Source: Paraburkholderia solitsugae
GTDB taxonomy: Bacteria > Pseudomonadota > Gammaproteobacteria > Burkholderiales > Burkholderiaceae
Assembly (NCBI RefSeq): GCF_013177695.1
Contig: NZ_WOEY01000135.1
Coordinates: forward strand, 1-64,000
DNA: 64,000 bases
Direction of reading: 5' to 3'
Made by a program: the position numbers and the translations under genes. Positions 34,216 through 42,109 of the stretch are shown here, piece by piece (position 1 is the first letter of the stretch; every line of letters begins with the position of its first letter). The notes under the pieces are model-generated. The model was not told the DNA's origin, did not search any database, and saw only the letters and a list, made by a program, of their open reading frames with translations.

Positions 34216-35151
34216 TCAACCCGAGGTGCGAAGCGCCGTAGCGCGGGTTTGCGCGTAACGCGCTTCTTCAGTCACCAGATCGAGAAAGTCAAGTATCAGC
34301 GAATTGCGTTCGTTTGTGCGTGACAGCATCTGGACTGTTACGGGCTCGAGTCCGCTGATCTGCCGGTAGTGCAAAGTTTTTGGAAGCGACGAGAATAGAT
34401 ATGTGGTGCCGATCATTGCGCCGAGCCCTTGTTCGATGAGCGTGACGCCAACTTGTGCCTGCGTCGTTTCATAGATGAAGTTCGGCGTGAAGCCAGCTTG
34501 CTGGCATTGAGCAACGATCGAGTCATAAAGCGGCGGATTGACCGCACGTGCCGAGCCGATCAGTCGCTCCTGCGCAAGATCGCAAAGGTTCAGACAGTCG
34601 ACGTTTGCCAGTCGGTGATCGCTGCGCATCAACAAGACCCAGTGTGCTTCGAGCAGCGGCTGAAGCAGTACGTCGTCGCTGTCTGGCGCAGCGTCGACCA
34701 ATGCGCCAAAGCCGATATCGATATGTTTCTTCGCCAGCGCGGTGATCTGCTGCGCCGGGTTCATCTCGTGGCGCTCTATCGTGATGTCCGGATAGAGTGC
34801 CTGCAGCCGAATGAGCGCAGGCGGAATAAATGGCAGATTCGCGTACTCGACCAGACCGATCGAGATCCTGGATTCTCTATAGCCCGCGGCATCCTGCGCC
34901 TCACGCAACGCGCGCTCAACCTGAGCGAAGATGGCGTCGGCGCTGTTCCGCAGAGCCTCGCCCGAAGCGGTCAGCGTCACGCCGCGCCGGTCGCGGTTCA
35001 GTAATTGTGCGCCCACCAGTTCTTCCAGTTTCGCAATCTGCTGGCTAAGCGCAGATTGCGTTATCGACGCGAGGTCGGCCGCCCGGCCGAAATGGAGTTC
35101 CCGCGCAAGAATCGAGAAGTAGCGCAGTTGACGCAATTCAATCGCTTTCAT
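34216..35151 (-). CDS. LysR-family transcriptional regulator
   Basis: A full-length 311-residue LysR protein: N-terminal helix-turn-helix (IELRQLRYFSILARELHFGRAADLASITQSALSQQIAKLEE), linker, and a periplasmic-binding-like effector domain (SRISIGLVEYANLPFIPPALIRLQ ... IDIGFGALVDAAPDSDDVLLQPLLEAHWVLLM). No divergent structural gene is present: the upstream neighbour is only a molybdopterin-oxidoreductase scrap. It may act on the cassette copy B genes downstream or on a distant target. Confidence 0.85.
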   Translation of the reverse strand: MKAIELRQLRYFSILARELHFGRAADLASITQSALSQQIAKLEELVGAQLLNRDRRGVTLTASGEALRNSADAIFAQVERALREAQDAAGYRESRISIGLVEYANLPFIPPALIRLQALYPDITIERHEMNPAQQITALAKKHIDIGFGALVDAAPDSDDVLLQPLLEAHWVLLMRSDHRLANVDCLNLCDLAQERLIGSARAVNPPLYDSIVAQCQQAGFTPNFIYETTQAQVGVTLIEQGLGAMIGTTYLFSSLPKTLHYRQISGLEPVTVQMLSRTNERNSLILDFLDLVTEEARYAQTRATALRTSG

Positions 35152-35793
35152 GTGGCTCTCTCGTCGAAGGTCCGTTGTCAGTCCGGCAGATCGCTGCCGT
35201 CCACTGCTTGCGCAGTATTGGCCAGGTGCGCCACGCCGACGCCGACTACCGAACGTAGAAAACGAACGAGGCGGGCCTCTTGCACTGTCGGCGACACCGA
35301 TTCAGTCGGGCCAAACTCTTGCAAGAAGCACAACCAGAAGCCCTCCACATGCTTTTTCGAAAAACGGCGATGTCGACGCGCTCGCCTGGACGCAAGCCTC
35401 GCCTCTTCAACTCGCGCTGGTTCACGAACACCACATCGCGCTGCCCGAACACGCCGCGATAGCGGTCCGAGTGCGAGTACAGCGTGGTGCTGTACGAATC
35501 GTGGCTGCGCATTGTGCGCGAGTAGATGATGAAGCCCAAGGCGCTCCAGAACAAGATGGGCGCCATAGATAACAGTCATTCCCCGCAGGAATGGACCGCG
35601 CCCTCAACGCCGCAGAAAATCACCGTTCCCTTGATGCGAGCGTTGCAGCAGCGCTTCGCGATGTCGGCTTCACCGATTCGACAACATACTTTTGTTCTGC
35701 GGGAGCTTAATTTCAAACAGCCTCCCGCCTAGACTGCAAGCACTGAAACGCAAACGGGTGTTTGCGGAGAAACAAGGTCTAAAGGTCAGCATC
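35152..35793. other. Long non-coding stretch with gene remnant
   Basis: Some 640 bases separate the LysR start and the small secreted protein. Several short frames cross the region but none is intact. Only 35369-35515 is recognisable, listed separately. The last 60 bases (35740-35793) probably carry the promoter and ribosome site of the next gene. Confidence 0.5.
35369..35515 (-). pseudogene. FdhF-like molybdopterin oxidoreductase, C-terminal scrap
   Basis: A minus-strand segment reads TMRSHDSYSTTLYSHSDRYR, GQRDVVFVNQRELKRRGL and PGERVDI. This matches the molydopterin-dinucleotide-binding part near the C-terminus of FdhF-like oxidoreductase alpha subunits (T-x-R-S-H-D-Q-(Y/F)-N-T-T-x-Y ... 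D-R-Y-R-G-V ... R-x-V-V-F-x-x-x-x-D). The flanks do not continue the family in any frame, so only about 50 of some 750 residues survive. Confidence 0.6.
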
Positions 35794-36093
35794 ATGAAAC
35801 TCGCTCAATCGCTCATCGTCGCAGTTGCCCTTGCAATTCCGGTTGTCCCATCTTTCGCTCGATCGAAGCTAGCGGTCACCCCAACCAATACTCAGGTTGC
35901 ACAAACTAGCGTGAACCCTGCAAACGGGGCTGCTACCGATTTTGGCGGCGTCGCTGATGGCACGTCAGCGTCGGGCACCCATCATCAACTGCGTTCGTTC
36001 CGCAGCGCTGTCTCTCGCGTGGGCCACAAAATTCAGGGCTCAGTCCGTCCAGATGCAAATGATGGAATGAAGCCGGTGTATTTCGGCTCGTAA
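35794..36093 (+). CDS. Small secreted protein of unknown function
   Basis: The ATG at 35794 is preceded by AAGGT. The 99-residue product has a signal peptide (MKLAQSLIVAVALAIPVVPSFA) and a mature part rich in Ser, Thr, Gly, Asn and His, ending G-M-K-P-V-Y-F-G-S. It resembles the small periplasmic proteins common in Burkholderiaceae, but no family is certain. A strong hairpin 82 bases downstream would end its transcript. Confidence 0.65.
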   Translation: MKLAQSLIVAVALAIPVVPSFARSKLAVTPTNTQVAQTSVNPANGAATDFGGVADGTSASGTHHQLRSFRSAVSRVGHKIQGSVRPDANDGMKPVYFGS

Positions 36094-36174
36094 ATTAAGC
36101 GGACTGATTGCAGCGGGGTACTGTTGATCCACTTGGTGTCTGCCAGTCCTTGGTCTGCTGAGGTATTAGCTTCG

Positions 36175-36200
36175 AGACGCGCAGACCTGTCTGCGCGTCT
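36175..36200. terminator. Hairpin terminator after the small secreted protein gene
   Basis: AGACGCGCAGA and TCTGCGCGTCT form a perfect 11-bp stem around a CCTG tetraloop, followed on the plus strand by TCGCTTT. It stands 82 bases after the stop at 36093 and is the only strong hairpin in this gap. Confidence 0.65.
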
Positions 36201-36221
36201 TCGCTTTCAGGAATCGCCCAT

Positions 36222-36300
36222 TGTGGCTCCCCTGCCCTGGACAAGCGGAATCCGTGGCCGGTAATTTTGGTGCGGGACTCGGACCCAAGTCTGAAAAAGA
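36222..36300 (-). pseudogene. Tyrosine-integrase C-terminal scrap (left flank of nba-like module)
   Basis: On the minus strand this segment reads RSLRQVFFRLGSESRTKITGHGFR. The block T-K-I-T-G-H-G-F-R is the H-x-x-R neighbourhood of P4-type tyrosine integrases (usual form T-(K/R)-(T)-E-I-T-G-H-G-F-R-A-M-A-R-T). Only about 25 residues are recognisable. It lies just outside the FMN-reductase gene (36333) at one end of the 12-kb aromatic module, and shares a 16-bp identical segment with the scrap at 48693-48830. Confidence 0.5.
36247..36262. repeat. Left copy of 16-bp direct repeat flanking the nba-like module
   Basis: GGAATCCGTGGCCGGT occurs here and, in the same orientation, at 48773-48788. 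It lies in the integrase C-terminal coding segment (the residues T-G-H-G-F on the minus strand), so it reflects two related integrase remnants rather than a proven attachment site. Confidence 0.6.
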
Positions 36301-36332
36301 CCTGGCGAAGAGATCGCCAAGCCTTCTTGTGC

Positions 36333-36908
36333 TTATTTCAGGCGCGACGCCGCGCGTGCCAGCCTCTCTCCTACGGCCAATAGAAGTCTCTCTGCGTTGG
36401 CGTCTTTCATTCCGCCATTCTCCGTGAACGCCTCGTGGGCCGCGCTCAACGCGAAAGACCCTGGAATGACCAGCACGCCAAGTTTCTCGAGTACTGTGCG
36501 CATGCCCGTCTGGGATCGAAGACCACCTAGCTGTCCGGGGGACGCCGAGACCAGCGCGGCAATTTTTGCGGCAAACAACGCTGTGCCCGGCGAGCCGTCC
36601 GGACAGGGACGGCTGATCCAATCAATCGCATTCTTGAGCAGCGCCGTGTATCCGCCGTTATATTCTGGCGTCGCAATCAATAGTGCATCGTGTTGCGCAA
36701 CCAACTTCTGTAATGCCTGTGCACTATCGGGAGAACCATGCTCCGCTTCCTCGTCCGCATCGTAAAGAGGCAGTTTGAAGTCCGCGAGACGAATCGTCTT
36801 GACATCGGCTCCCGCTTCGAATGCGCCGCGGGCGGAAACATCAAGTACTCGCTGATTGTAGGAACCTCGACGGCTGCTTCCGCTCAGGGCAAGGATCTTG
36901 ATCGTCAT
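36333..36908 (-). CDS. NAD(P)H-dependent FMN reductase
   Basis: Start at 36908 with GGAGAACG upstream. The 191-residue flavodoxin-like protein shows the FMN loop LALSGSSRRGSYNQRVL, the second loop IATPEYNGGYTALLKNAIDWISRP and the third segment LVSASPGQLGGLRSQTGMRTVL, typical of NADPH-dependent FMN/azo/quinone reductases (ArsH/YieF/SsuE group). In this operon it could supply reduced flavin or reduce the nitro or nitroso group of the substrate. It is the last gene of the run and follows the hydroxylaminobenzoate lyase-like gene by 29 bases. Confidence 0.82.
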   Translation of the reverse strand: MTIKILALSGSSRRGSYNQRVLDVSARGAFEAGADVKTIRLADFKLPLYDADEEAEHGSPDSAQALQKLVAQHDALLIATPEYNGGYTALLKNAIDWISRPCPDGSPGTALFAAKIAALVSASPGQLGGLRSQTGMRTVLEKLGVLVIPGSFALSAAHEAFTENGGMKDANAERLLLAVGERLARAASRLK

Positions 36909-36937
36909 GGGTATACGTTCTCCGTATTCGGTTGAAT

Positions 36938-37444
36938 TCACCGGTCAAGCAGTGATGGAGGAGGCGCTTTGTATTCAATCTTGCCGTCAGGCAGAAAGAA
37001 CAACATCAACGCCCTACCCTGCACTGTAGGGAAGTGCTCGCTGAGCGGCGGATAGACCACCCACCCGGCACCAGCACCGCAAAAATTCGCACCGGGCTCG
37101 AGCGGAATGATCATGTCGATCTCTCCAGTCGTGTGACAGTGGTACTGTCCCTTTACGTCACGCAACAGGCCGCTCTCGACACTCATGCCTGCAGTGTCAA
37201 AGCCGGGTTCCGAAATACGGCCGCGCCGGTACTCAGCTCCTTCGATCTCTACGTAGGCGGTCCAGCCTTCTTCCACACCAAGCAGCATCAGGCTGGACAA
37301 TTTCTCGAAGCTTTCCGTGCCTACGCCATAGTGTTTGTTCAGATACGTTGCCAGCGCTTCGTCGAGGGGCATTCCACGAATGGCGCCACAAAGCCCATGC
37401 ACAATGGTCAAAAATGCTTCCTTGTTCTCACCTTTGGGTAACAT
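36938..37444 (-). CDS. nbaB: Hydroxylaminobenzoate lyase/mutase-like protein (PnbB/NbaB type)
   Basis: The ATG at 37444 follows GGAGGGCAGTG. The 168-residue protein matches, from memory, the former DUF4863 family that contains 4-hydroxylaminobenzoate lyase (PnbB) and the 2-hydroxylaminobenzoate mutase NbaB: LRDVKGQYHCHTTGEIDMIIPL, then FCGAGAGWVVYPPLSEHFPTVQG and FFLPDGKIEYK; the C-terminal part is a cupin-like barrel. PnbB converts 4-hydroxylaminobenzoate to protocatechuate; NbaB converts the 2-isomer to 3-hydroxyanthranilate. Since every downstream step here handles 3-hydroxyanthranilate, the NbaB role is preferred. Enzyme identity is inferred from context. Confidence 0.7.
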   Translation of the reverse strand: MLPKGENKEAFLTIVHGLCGAIRGMPLDEALATYLNKHYGVGTESFEKLSSLMLLGVEEGWTAYVEIEGAEYRRGRISEPGFDTAGMSVESGLLRDVKGQYHCHTTGEIDMIIPLEPGANFCGAGAGWVVYPPLSEHFPTVQGRALMLFFLPDGKIEYKAPPPSLLDR

Positions 37445-37462
37445 CACTGCCCTCCGTCAAAA

Positions 37463-38485
37463 TCAGGCAACGGTAACGGCTTCGTCGGCCAGATTGAAAA
37501 ACTCTCGTGCGTTCGCGCTCGAAAGCCGATGCTTCGCGTAGTAACTCAACCCAGCGTGCCCGTCGATCAGATGACCAATCTGCTGTTCGCCGAGCGGAAA
37601 TGGGTAGTCGGAACCTAGCATCACACGCTCAGCGCCCATGACCTCGACAAGCATTCGCAACGCACCTTCGTCAAACACTGCGCTGTCCACTGAGAATCGA
37701 TCGACGTACGAAGACGGAAGGTTCGGGCAATCTTCTCTGACGATGTCACGCTCGCGCCACGCATTGTCCACGCGGCCAAGCAGGAACGCGAAGCTGCCGC
37801 CTCCATGAGCGAAGCACAGTTTCAGATTGCGAGGAATGCGCTCGAATGCACCCGACATGATCAGAGACAGAATGCTCAGTTGCGTTTCCGCAGGCATTGC
37901 CACGAGCCACGGAAGCATCCATTTCTTCATGCGGCCATCGGTCATCATGTCCCATGGATGAACGAGTACAGGAATGCCCTCGTTTGCGCAGTGCGTGAGG
38001 AACTGAACGAGATCACCATCGTCGAGGTCCCGTGGTCCTACGTGATTTCCGATCTGGACCCCATGATGGCCGGCCGCATGCGCCCGTGAGGCCTCCGCAC
38101 AGGCGAGCTCAACGTCCTGCAGAGGCACTTGCGCAAGGGTCTTCAATCGACGCGGAGCGAATGAGCAGATTTCGAGCGCCCGGTCGTTCATGCGCTGAGC
38201 CCAATCGAGTGCGGTTTTCGCAGGATATCGATAGCCGAACATCACCGGAGTCGCGCACATGACCTGAATATCCAGTTCGAGCTGATCCATCTCTTCGATG
38301 CGTCGTGCGGGATCCCACAGTGGCCTGGTCACAGGCCTGAACGGTCGATTGCCGGCCATGATCATTCCGGTCTCACCGTCCGCAGTGGGAGCGAGCCAAG
38401 GGGCATTGTCGGCGTCAAGCTTCGCGGCTTCTTCCTGTGTAATCAGCGGAAAGAAGTGGGAGTGCATATCAATTCGTTTTGTCAT
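37463..38485 (-). CDS. nbaD: 2-amino-3-carboxymuconate-6-semialdehyde decarboxylase (ACMSD)
   Basis: The 340-residue amidohydrolase-superfamily protein carries the ACMSD pattern: metal pair H8-S-H10 in RIDMHSHFFP, DVQVMCATPVMFGYRYP-like segment IQVMCATPVMFGYRY, GVQIGNHVGPRDLDD, VLVHPWDMM, the histidine in LCFAHGGGSFAFLLGRVDNAW and the aspartate in VMLGSDYPFPLGE. The enzyme decarboxylates ACMS, the ring-cleavage product of 3-hydroxyanthranilate, to 2-aminomuconate semialdehyde and thus blocks spontaneous quinolinate formation. GAGGATCC precedes the ATG. It lies 18 bases before the NbaB-like gene and after the oxalocrotonate decarboxylase gene. Confidence 0.92.
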   Translation of the reverse strand: MTKRIDMHSHFFPLITQEEAAKLDADNAPWLAPTADGETGMIMAGNRPFRPVTRPLWDPARRIEEMDQLELDIQVMCATPVMFGYRYPAKTALDWAQRMNDRALEICSFAPRRLKTLAQVPLQDVELACAEASRAHAAGHHGVQIGNHVGPRDLDDGDLVQFLTHCANEGIPVLVHPWDMMTDGRMKKWMLPWLVAMPAETQLSILSLIMSGAFERIPRNLKLCFAHGGGSFAFLLGRVDNAWRERDIVREDCPNLPSSYVDRFSVDSAVFDEGALRMLVEVMGAERVMLGSDYPFPLGEQQIGHLIDGHAGLSYYAKHRLSSANAREFFNLADEAVTVA

Positions 38486-38523
38486 AGCCTGGATCCTCTA
38501 ATCCGACTGTTGCGCTAAGCCAG

Positions 38524-39294
38524 TCAGGCATTTTTGCGCGTCGTGAACTCCACGCGGCCCAGTCCGCAGACCGAGCACTGTACGTGCAGGCCGCCGGTGA
38601 GCGCCTGGGCGGCCGTTGCCGCCCCAGCCATTACGAGCGTTCCCGCAGGCAGCACGATTTCCGCATCGGCCACTAGCTGGGACGCGTGAACGATCGCGCG
38701 AAGCGGATTACCAAGAATGGCGCCCGTCGAGCCAACCTGCACATCGCGACCGTCAAAGCGCATCAACACGCCCGCATTTCGCAGGTTGTCGAACCGGGTC
38801 GACCACGCGCCAACCACCAGGCCAGAGGACGAACAGTTATCTGCGATGACGTCCTCAAGCGAGAACTTGAAGTTACGATACCTGGAATCGATGATCTCCA
38901 TCGCAGGGGCCACCGCCTCCAGATAGGACAGCGCTTCGAGCGCTGTCAACGGGCCGGTGATATCGCGTCGCGTCAGGAAGCAGACTTCCGGCTCGACACG
39001 CGGGTGAATGAAGCGTCCGAGGTCAACCGGCGCCCCATCCTCCTCAAGCATCGAATCCGTTAGCCAACCCCAGATCAGGCTATCGACGCCCATCTGGACC
39101 ATTTTTGCCCGGCTGGTGAAGCCCAGCTTCAGACCAATCGTGTGTTCGCCCCGTTGCCGCCGGCGCTCAATCGACGCACGTTGAATCTCGTAGGCCTCCT
39201 GCACGGAGAATGGCTCATTCGCGCTTATCTGCTCGATTGCGATTGCGTTAAGCGCTGCGCTGTCAACGCGCTCGGCGGCCGATGCAATATTCAT
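38524..39294 (-). CDS. nbaG: 4-oxalocrotonate decarboxylase
   Basis: The 256-residue protein belongs to the 2-oxo-hydratase/decarboxylase (FAH-like) family. It has the metal motif E-x-E in PRVEPEVCFLTRRDI, EALSYLEAVAPAMEIIDSRY, VIADNCSSSGLVVG and GAILGNPLRAIVHASQLVA. The N-F-K-F-S after D-S-R-Y and the M-V-Q-M-G-V-D-S segment fit the decarboxylase rather than the hydratase subgroup. It converts 2-oxohex-3-enedioate to 2-oxopent-4-enoate with CO2 release, and members form a complex with the hydratase. Its ATG overlaps the aldolase stop (ATGA). Confidence 0.85.
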   Translation of the reverse strand: MNIASAAERVDSAALNAIAIEQISANEPFSVQEAYEIQRASIERRRQRGEHTIGLKLGFTSRAKMVQMGVDSLIWGWLTDSMLEEDGAPVDLGRFIHPRVEPEVCFLTRRDITGPLTALEALSYLEAVAPAMEIIDSRYRNFKFSLEDVIADNCSSSGLVVGAWSTRFDNLRNAGVLMRFDGRDVQVGSTGAILGNPLRAIVHASQLVADAEIVLPAGTLVMAGAATAAQALTGGLHVQCSVCGLGRVEFTTRKNA

Positions 39295-40334
39295 TGCTGC
39301 ACCTCCGCAGCCGCTTCGCCCTGTCGAAGAAGATCAAGCGCAACGTCGACAATCATGTCTTCCTGGCCGCCCACCATGCGCCGCTTGCCCAGTTCGACCA
39401 TGATGTCGAACGCCGAGAGGCCGTATTTCGCCGCAGCCGCTTCGGTGTGGCGTAGGAAACTGGAGTACACGCCGGCATAGCCAAGCGCCAGCGTTTCGCG
39501 GTCAACCCGAACCGGCCGCTCCTGGAGCGGACGGACGATATCGTCGGCTGCGTCGATCAGCTTCTTGACGTCGCAGCCATGGTTCAGGCCCATCCGGTCC
39601 ACCGCAGCGACGAACACCTCGAGAGGTGCGTTGCCAGCACCCGCACCCATGCCCGTCAACGATGCGTCAACACGATCGCAGCCCTCTTCCAACGCAACGA
39701 TCGAATTCGCGACACCTAGCGAAAGATTGTGGTGGGCGTGGATGCCTGTTTCAGTCGCTGGATCAAGTATGTCCTTGAAGGCACGGAAGCGCTCGGCCAC
39801 TTCGGTCATATTCAGAGCCCCTCCGGAATCGACCACATAGACGCATTGCGCACCGTATCCTTCCATCAGCTTCGCTTGCCTCGCGAGCGAAACCGGGTCG
39901 GTACGGTGGGACATCATCAGGAATCCGACGGTATCCATCCCAAGCTTGCGGGCATACTCAATATGCTGCTTCGAGATATCTGCCTCGGTGCAATGGGTTG
40001 CAATCCGCACGACTCGCGCACCGGCATCGTATGCTGCCTGCAGATCGTGAATCGTGCCGATACCCGGAATAAGGAGCGTTGCTACCTTGGCTCGCCTGAC
40101 TGTTTCCGCGACAGCGGCGATCCACTCGAGATCGGTATGGGCGCCGAAACCATAATTGAAGCTGGAACCCGACAAACCATCGCCGTGCGCGACTTCGATG
40201 CTGTCGACACCCGCATCGTCGAGCGCAGTGGCAATCGCAATCGCCTGTTCGATCGAGTACTGGTGACGGATGGCATGCATGCCGTCACGAAGGGTCACGT
40301 CAGAGACGGTTATTTTCCGCTTATTGGTCGTCAT
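39291..40334 (-). CDS. nbaI: 4-hydroxy-2-oxovalerate aldolase
   Basis: The 347-residue TIM-barrel aldolase has the DmpG/MhpE pattern: SDVTLRDGMHAIRHQYS (catalytic R-D and metal Asp), DSIEVAHGDGLSGSSFNYGFG, RIATHCTEADISKQHIEYAR, GIHAHHNLSLGVANSI with the metal H-x-H and a C-terminal helical communication domain that docks on the acylating dehydrogenase. It cleaves 4-hydroxy-2-oxopentanoate to pyruvate and acetaldehyde. It lies 12 bases downstream of the acetaldehyde dehydrogenase gene, and the two proteins form a channeling complex. Confidence 0.93.
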   Translation of the reverse strand: MTTNKRKITVSDVTLRDGMHAIRHQYSIEQAIAIATALDDAGVDSIEVAHGDGLSGSSFNYGFGAHTDLEWIAAVAETVRRAKVATLLIPGIGTIHDLQAAYDAGARVVRIATHCTEADISKQHIEYARKLGMDTVGFLMMSHRTDPVSLARQAKLMEGYGAQCVYVVDSGGALNMTEVAERFRAFKDILDPATETGIHAHHNLSLGVANSIVALEEGCDRVDASLTGMGAGAGNAPLEVFVAAVDRMGLNHGCDVKKLIDAADDIVRPLQERPVRVDRETLALGYAGVYSSFLRHTEAAAAKYGLSAFDIMVELGKRRMVGGQEDMIVDVALDLLRQGEAAAEVQQ

Positions 40335-40346
40335 GCTCTTCTCCGA

Positions 40347-41288
40347 TCACGCGGCAAGCCGTGTGGCCGCAATATGTTCCGCAGCGCGCACTGCGGCCGA
40401 TGTCATGATGTCGAGGTTTCCGGCATAGGACGGCAGGTAGTGCGCAGCGCCTTCAACCTCGATGAACACGCTGACCTTCAAACCGAATCCCTGCGCTTGC
40501 CGCACGCCGGCAAATTGAGTGGGCAGCGGTACGCGGTCAAACTGCACCGCCTGCTTGAGGCGGTATCCTGGAACATAGGCCGCAACGTCCTTGACCGTCG
40601 TGTGTACCGACGCGTCAATCATTTCGCGGTCCGCATCCTCATCGACCAGGCAGTAGACCGTGTCGCGCATCATGAGCGGGGGTTCGGCAGGATTCAGGAC
40701 AATGATTGCCTTACCGATCTTTGCGCCGCCGACTGTTTCGATTGCGCGCGACGTCGTTTCCGTAAATTCGTCGATGTTGGCGCGCGTACCAGGCCCAGCA
40801 GAACGGCTCGAAATCGATGCCACGATTTCCGCGTAGTGCACAGGCGCGACGCGCGATACTGCCTTCACAATCGGAATCGTCGCCTGCCCACCACAGGTCA
40901 CCATGTTGATGTTCGGTGCATCCAGATGTTCGTCGAGGTTCACTACCGGCACGACGAATGGGCCGATTGCCGCAGGCGTGAGATCGATGACCGTCACACC
41001 GTGCTTCGCGAGAACGTCGAAATGGCGATGATGCGCGCCTGCGGAAGTCGCATCGAAAGCGATCTTGATGTCCTTGAATTGCGGCATGGCAACGAGGCCG
41101 TCGATGCCTTCGGCCGTCGTCGCGACGTCGAGGCGGCCGGCACGCGCCAGACCGTCTGAAGCAGGATCGATCCCCACCATGGCCGACATCCGCAGATGCT
41201 TCGCATGACGCAGAATCTTGATCATCAGATCGGTACCGATGTTCCCCGAACCGATAACGGCGACGGGAATACGAGCATTGTCTTTCAT
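40347..41288 (-). CDS. nbaJ: Acetaldehyde dehydrogenase (acylating)
   Basis: The 313-residue protein is of the DmpF/MhpF type: NAD-binding VAVIGSGNIGTDLMIKIL, GIDPASDGLARA, and the catalytic cysteine in NINMVTCGGQATIPIVKAVSRV, followed by ASISSRSAGPGTRANIDEFTETTSRAIE. It oxidises acetaldehyde to acetyl-CoA with NAD and CoA. Its ATG overlaps the hydratase stop by one base (TGATG), and the aldolase follows immediately, so hydratase, dehydrogenase and aldolase are translationally linked. Confidence 0.94.
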   Translation of the reverse strand: MKDNARIPVAVIGSGNIGTDLMIKILRHAKHLRMSAMVGIDPASDGLARAGRLDVATTAEGIDGLVAMPQFKDIKIAFDATSAGAHHRHFDVLAKHGVTVIDLTPAAIGPFVVPVVNLDEHLDAPNINMVTCGGQATIPIVKAVSRVAPVHYAEIVASISSRSAGPGTRANIDEFTETTSRAIETVGGAKIGKAIIVLNPAEPPLMMRDTVYCLVDEDADREMIDASVHTTVKDVAAYVPGYRLKQAVQFDRVPLPTQFAGVRQAQGFGLKVSVFIEVEGAAHYLPSYAGNLDIMTSAAVRAAEHIAATRLAA

Positions 41289-42109
41289 CAGAGAGCCTCA
41301 GACTGGTTAGAGAACAGGGCGCGGACCACACCGAGGCCTTCAATGTGTGCGGTGAACACGTCGCCAGGTTCAACGGTGACCATCGGACCTAGCGCGCCGG
41401 TCAAAACGACGTCCCCGGCCCGCAGCGGCGCACCGAAGCGGACCATCGTGTCGGCAAGCCAGATCGCCGCGTTCATCGGATTTCCGAGGCACGCGGCACC
41501 GGCGCCGACGCTAACCTGGTCACCCTTGCGTTCCATCAGCATCCCGCATTCCACGATATCGAAGTCGCCCAGCTTCACAGGAGACGTTCCTAAAACGAAC
41601 AACCCGCTAGAGGCGTTGTCGGCCACCGTATCGGCAAGACGAATGTCCCAGTTTTCGATGCGGCTGCCGACCACTTCAATCGCGGGCAGCGCAAAAGCTG
41701 TCGCGCGCAGAATGTCCGCAACAGTGTGGTGTTCGTGAAGCAGATCATGCTCAAGCACCAGGGCGATCTCGGCTTCCACCTTCGGCTGCTGCGTGCGCGC
41801 GAACGGGATCTCTTCACCATCGCAATACGCCATATTGTCGAACAGCGCACCAAAGTCCGGCCGATCGACGCCAAGCTGCGTCTGCACAGCTTTGGAAGTC
41901 AGGCCGATCTTTCGGCCCACGATGCGCGAACCGGCTTCAACCTGACGCTGCGTATTGATCTGCTGAACGCGGTAAGCGTTCTCAAGCACGTCACCGCCGA
42001 GTTGCTCGATTGCGCCACGGACAGGCGCGATCGGTTGAAACGGGTTATTGTTCTGCGCATTCCAGAGCTTGTCGGCAATGGACTGCAACGCACTGAACGA
42101 ATTCGTCAT
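41288..42109 (-). CDS. nbaH: 2-hydroxypenta-2,4-dienoate hydratase
   Basis: The 273-residue protein belongs to the same fold family as the oxalocrotonate decarboxylase but has the hydratase features: RIVGRKIGLTSKAVQTQLGVDRPDFGALFDNM, metal motif KVEAEIALVLEHDL, IEVVGSRIENWDIRLADTVADNASSGLFVLG and GDVVLTGALGPMVTVEPGD. It adds water to 2-hydroxypenta-2,4-dienoate to give 4-hydroxy-2-oxovalerate. Its ATG sits directly before the semialdehyde dehydrogenase stop (42110-42112). Confidence 0.9.
   Translation of the reverse strand: MTNSFSALQSIADKLWNAQNNNPFQPIAPVRGAIEQLGGDVLENAYRVQQINTQRQVEAGSRIVGRKIGLTSKAVQTQLGVDRPDFGALFDNMAYCDGEEIPFARTQQPKVEAEIALVLEHDLLHEHHTVADILRATAFALPAIEVVGSRIENWDIRLADTVADNASSGLFVLGTSPVKLGDFDIVECGMLMERKGDQVSVGAGAACLGNPMNAAIWLADTMVRFGAPLRAGDVVLTGALGPMVTVEPGDVFTAHIEGLGVVRALFSNQSEAL

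Noticed and set aside
39729..41159. 476-codon plus-strand open frame
   Set aside because: Antisense to the aldolase and acetaldehyde dehydrogenase, whose motifs are complete; the product looks like random high-GC translation.
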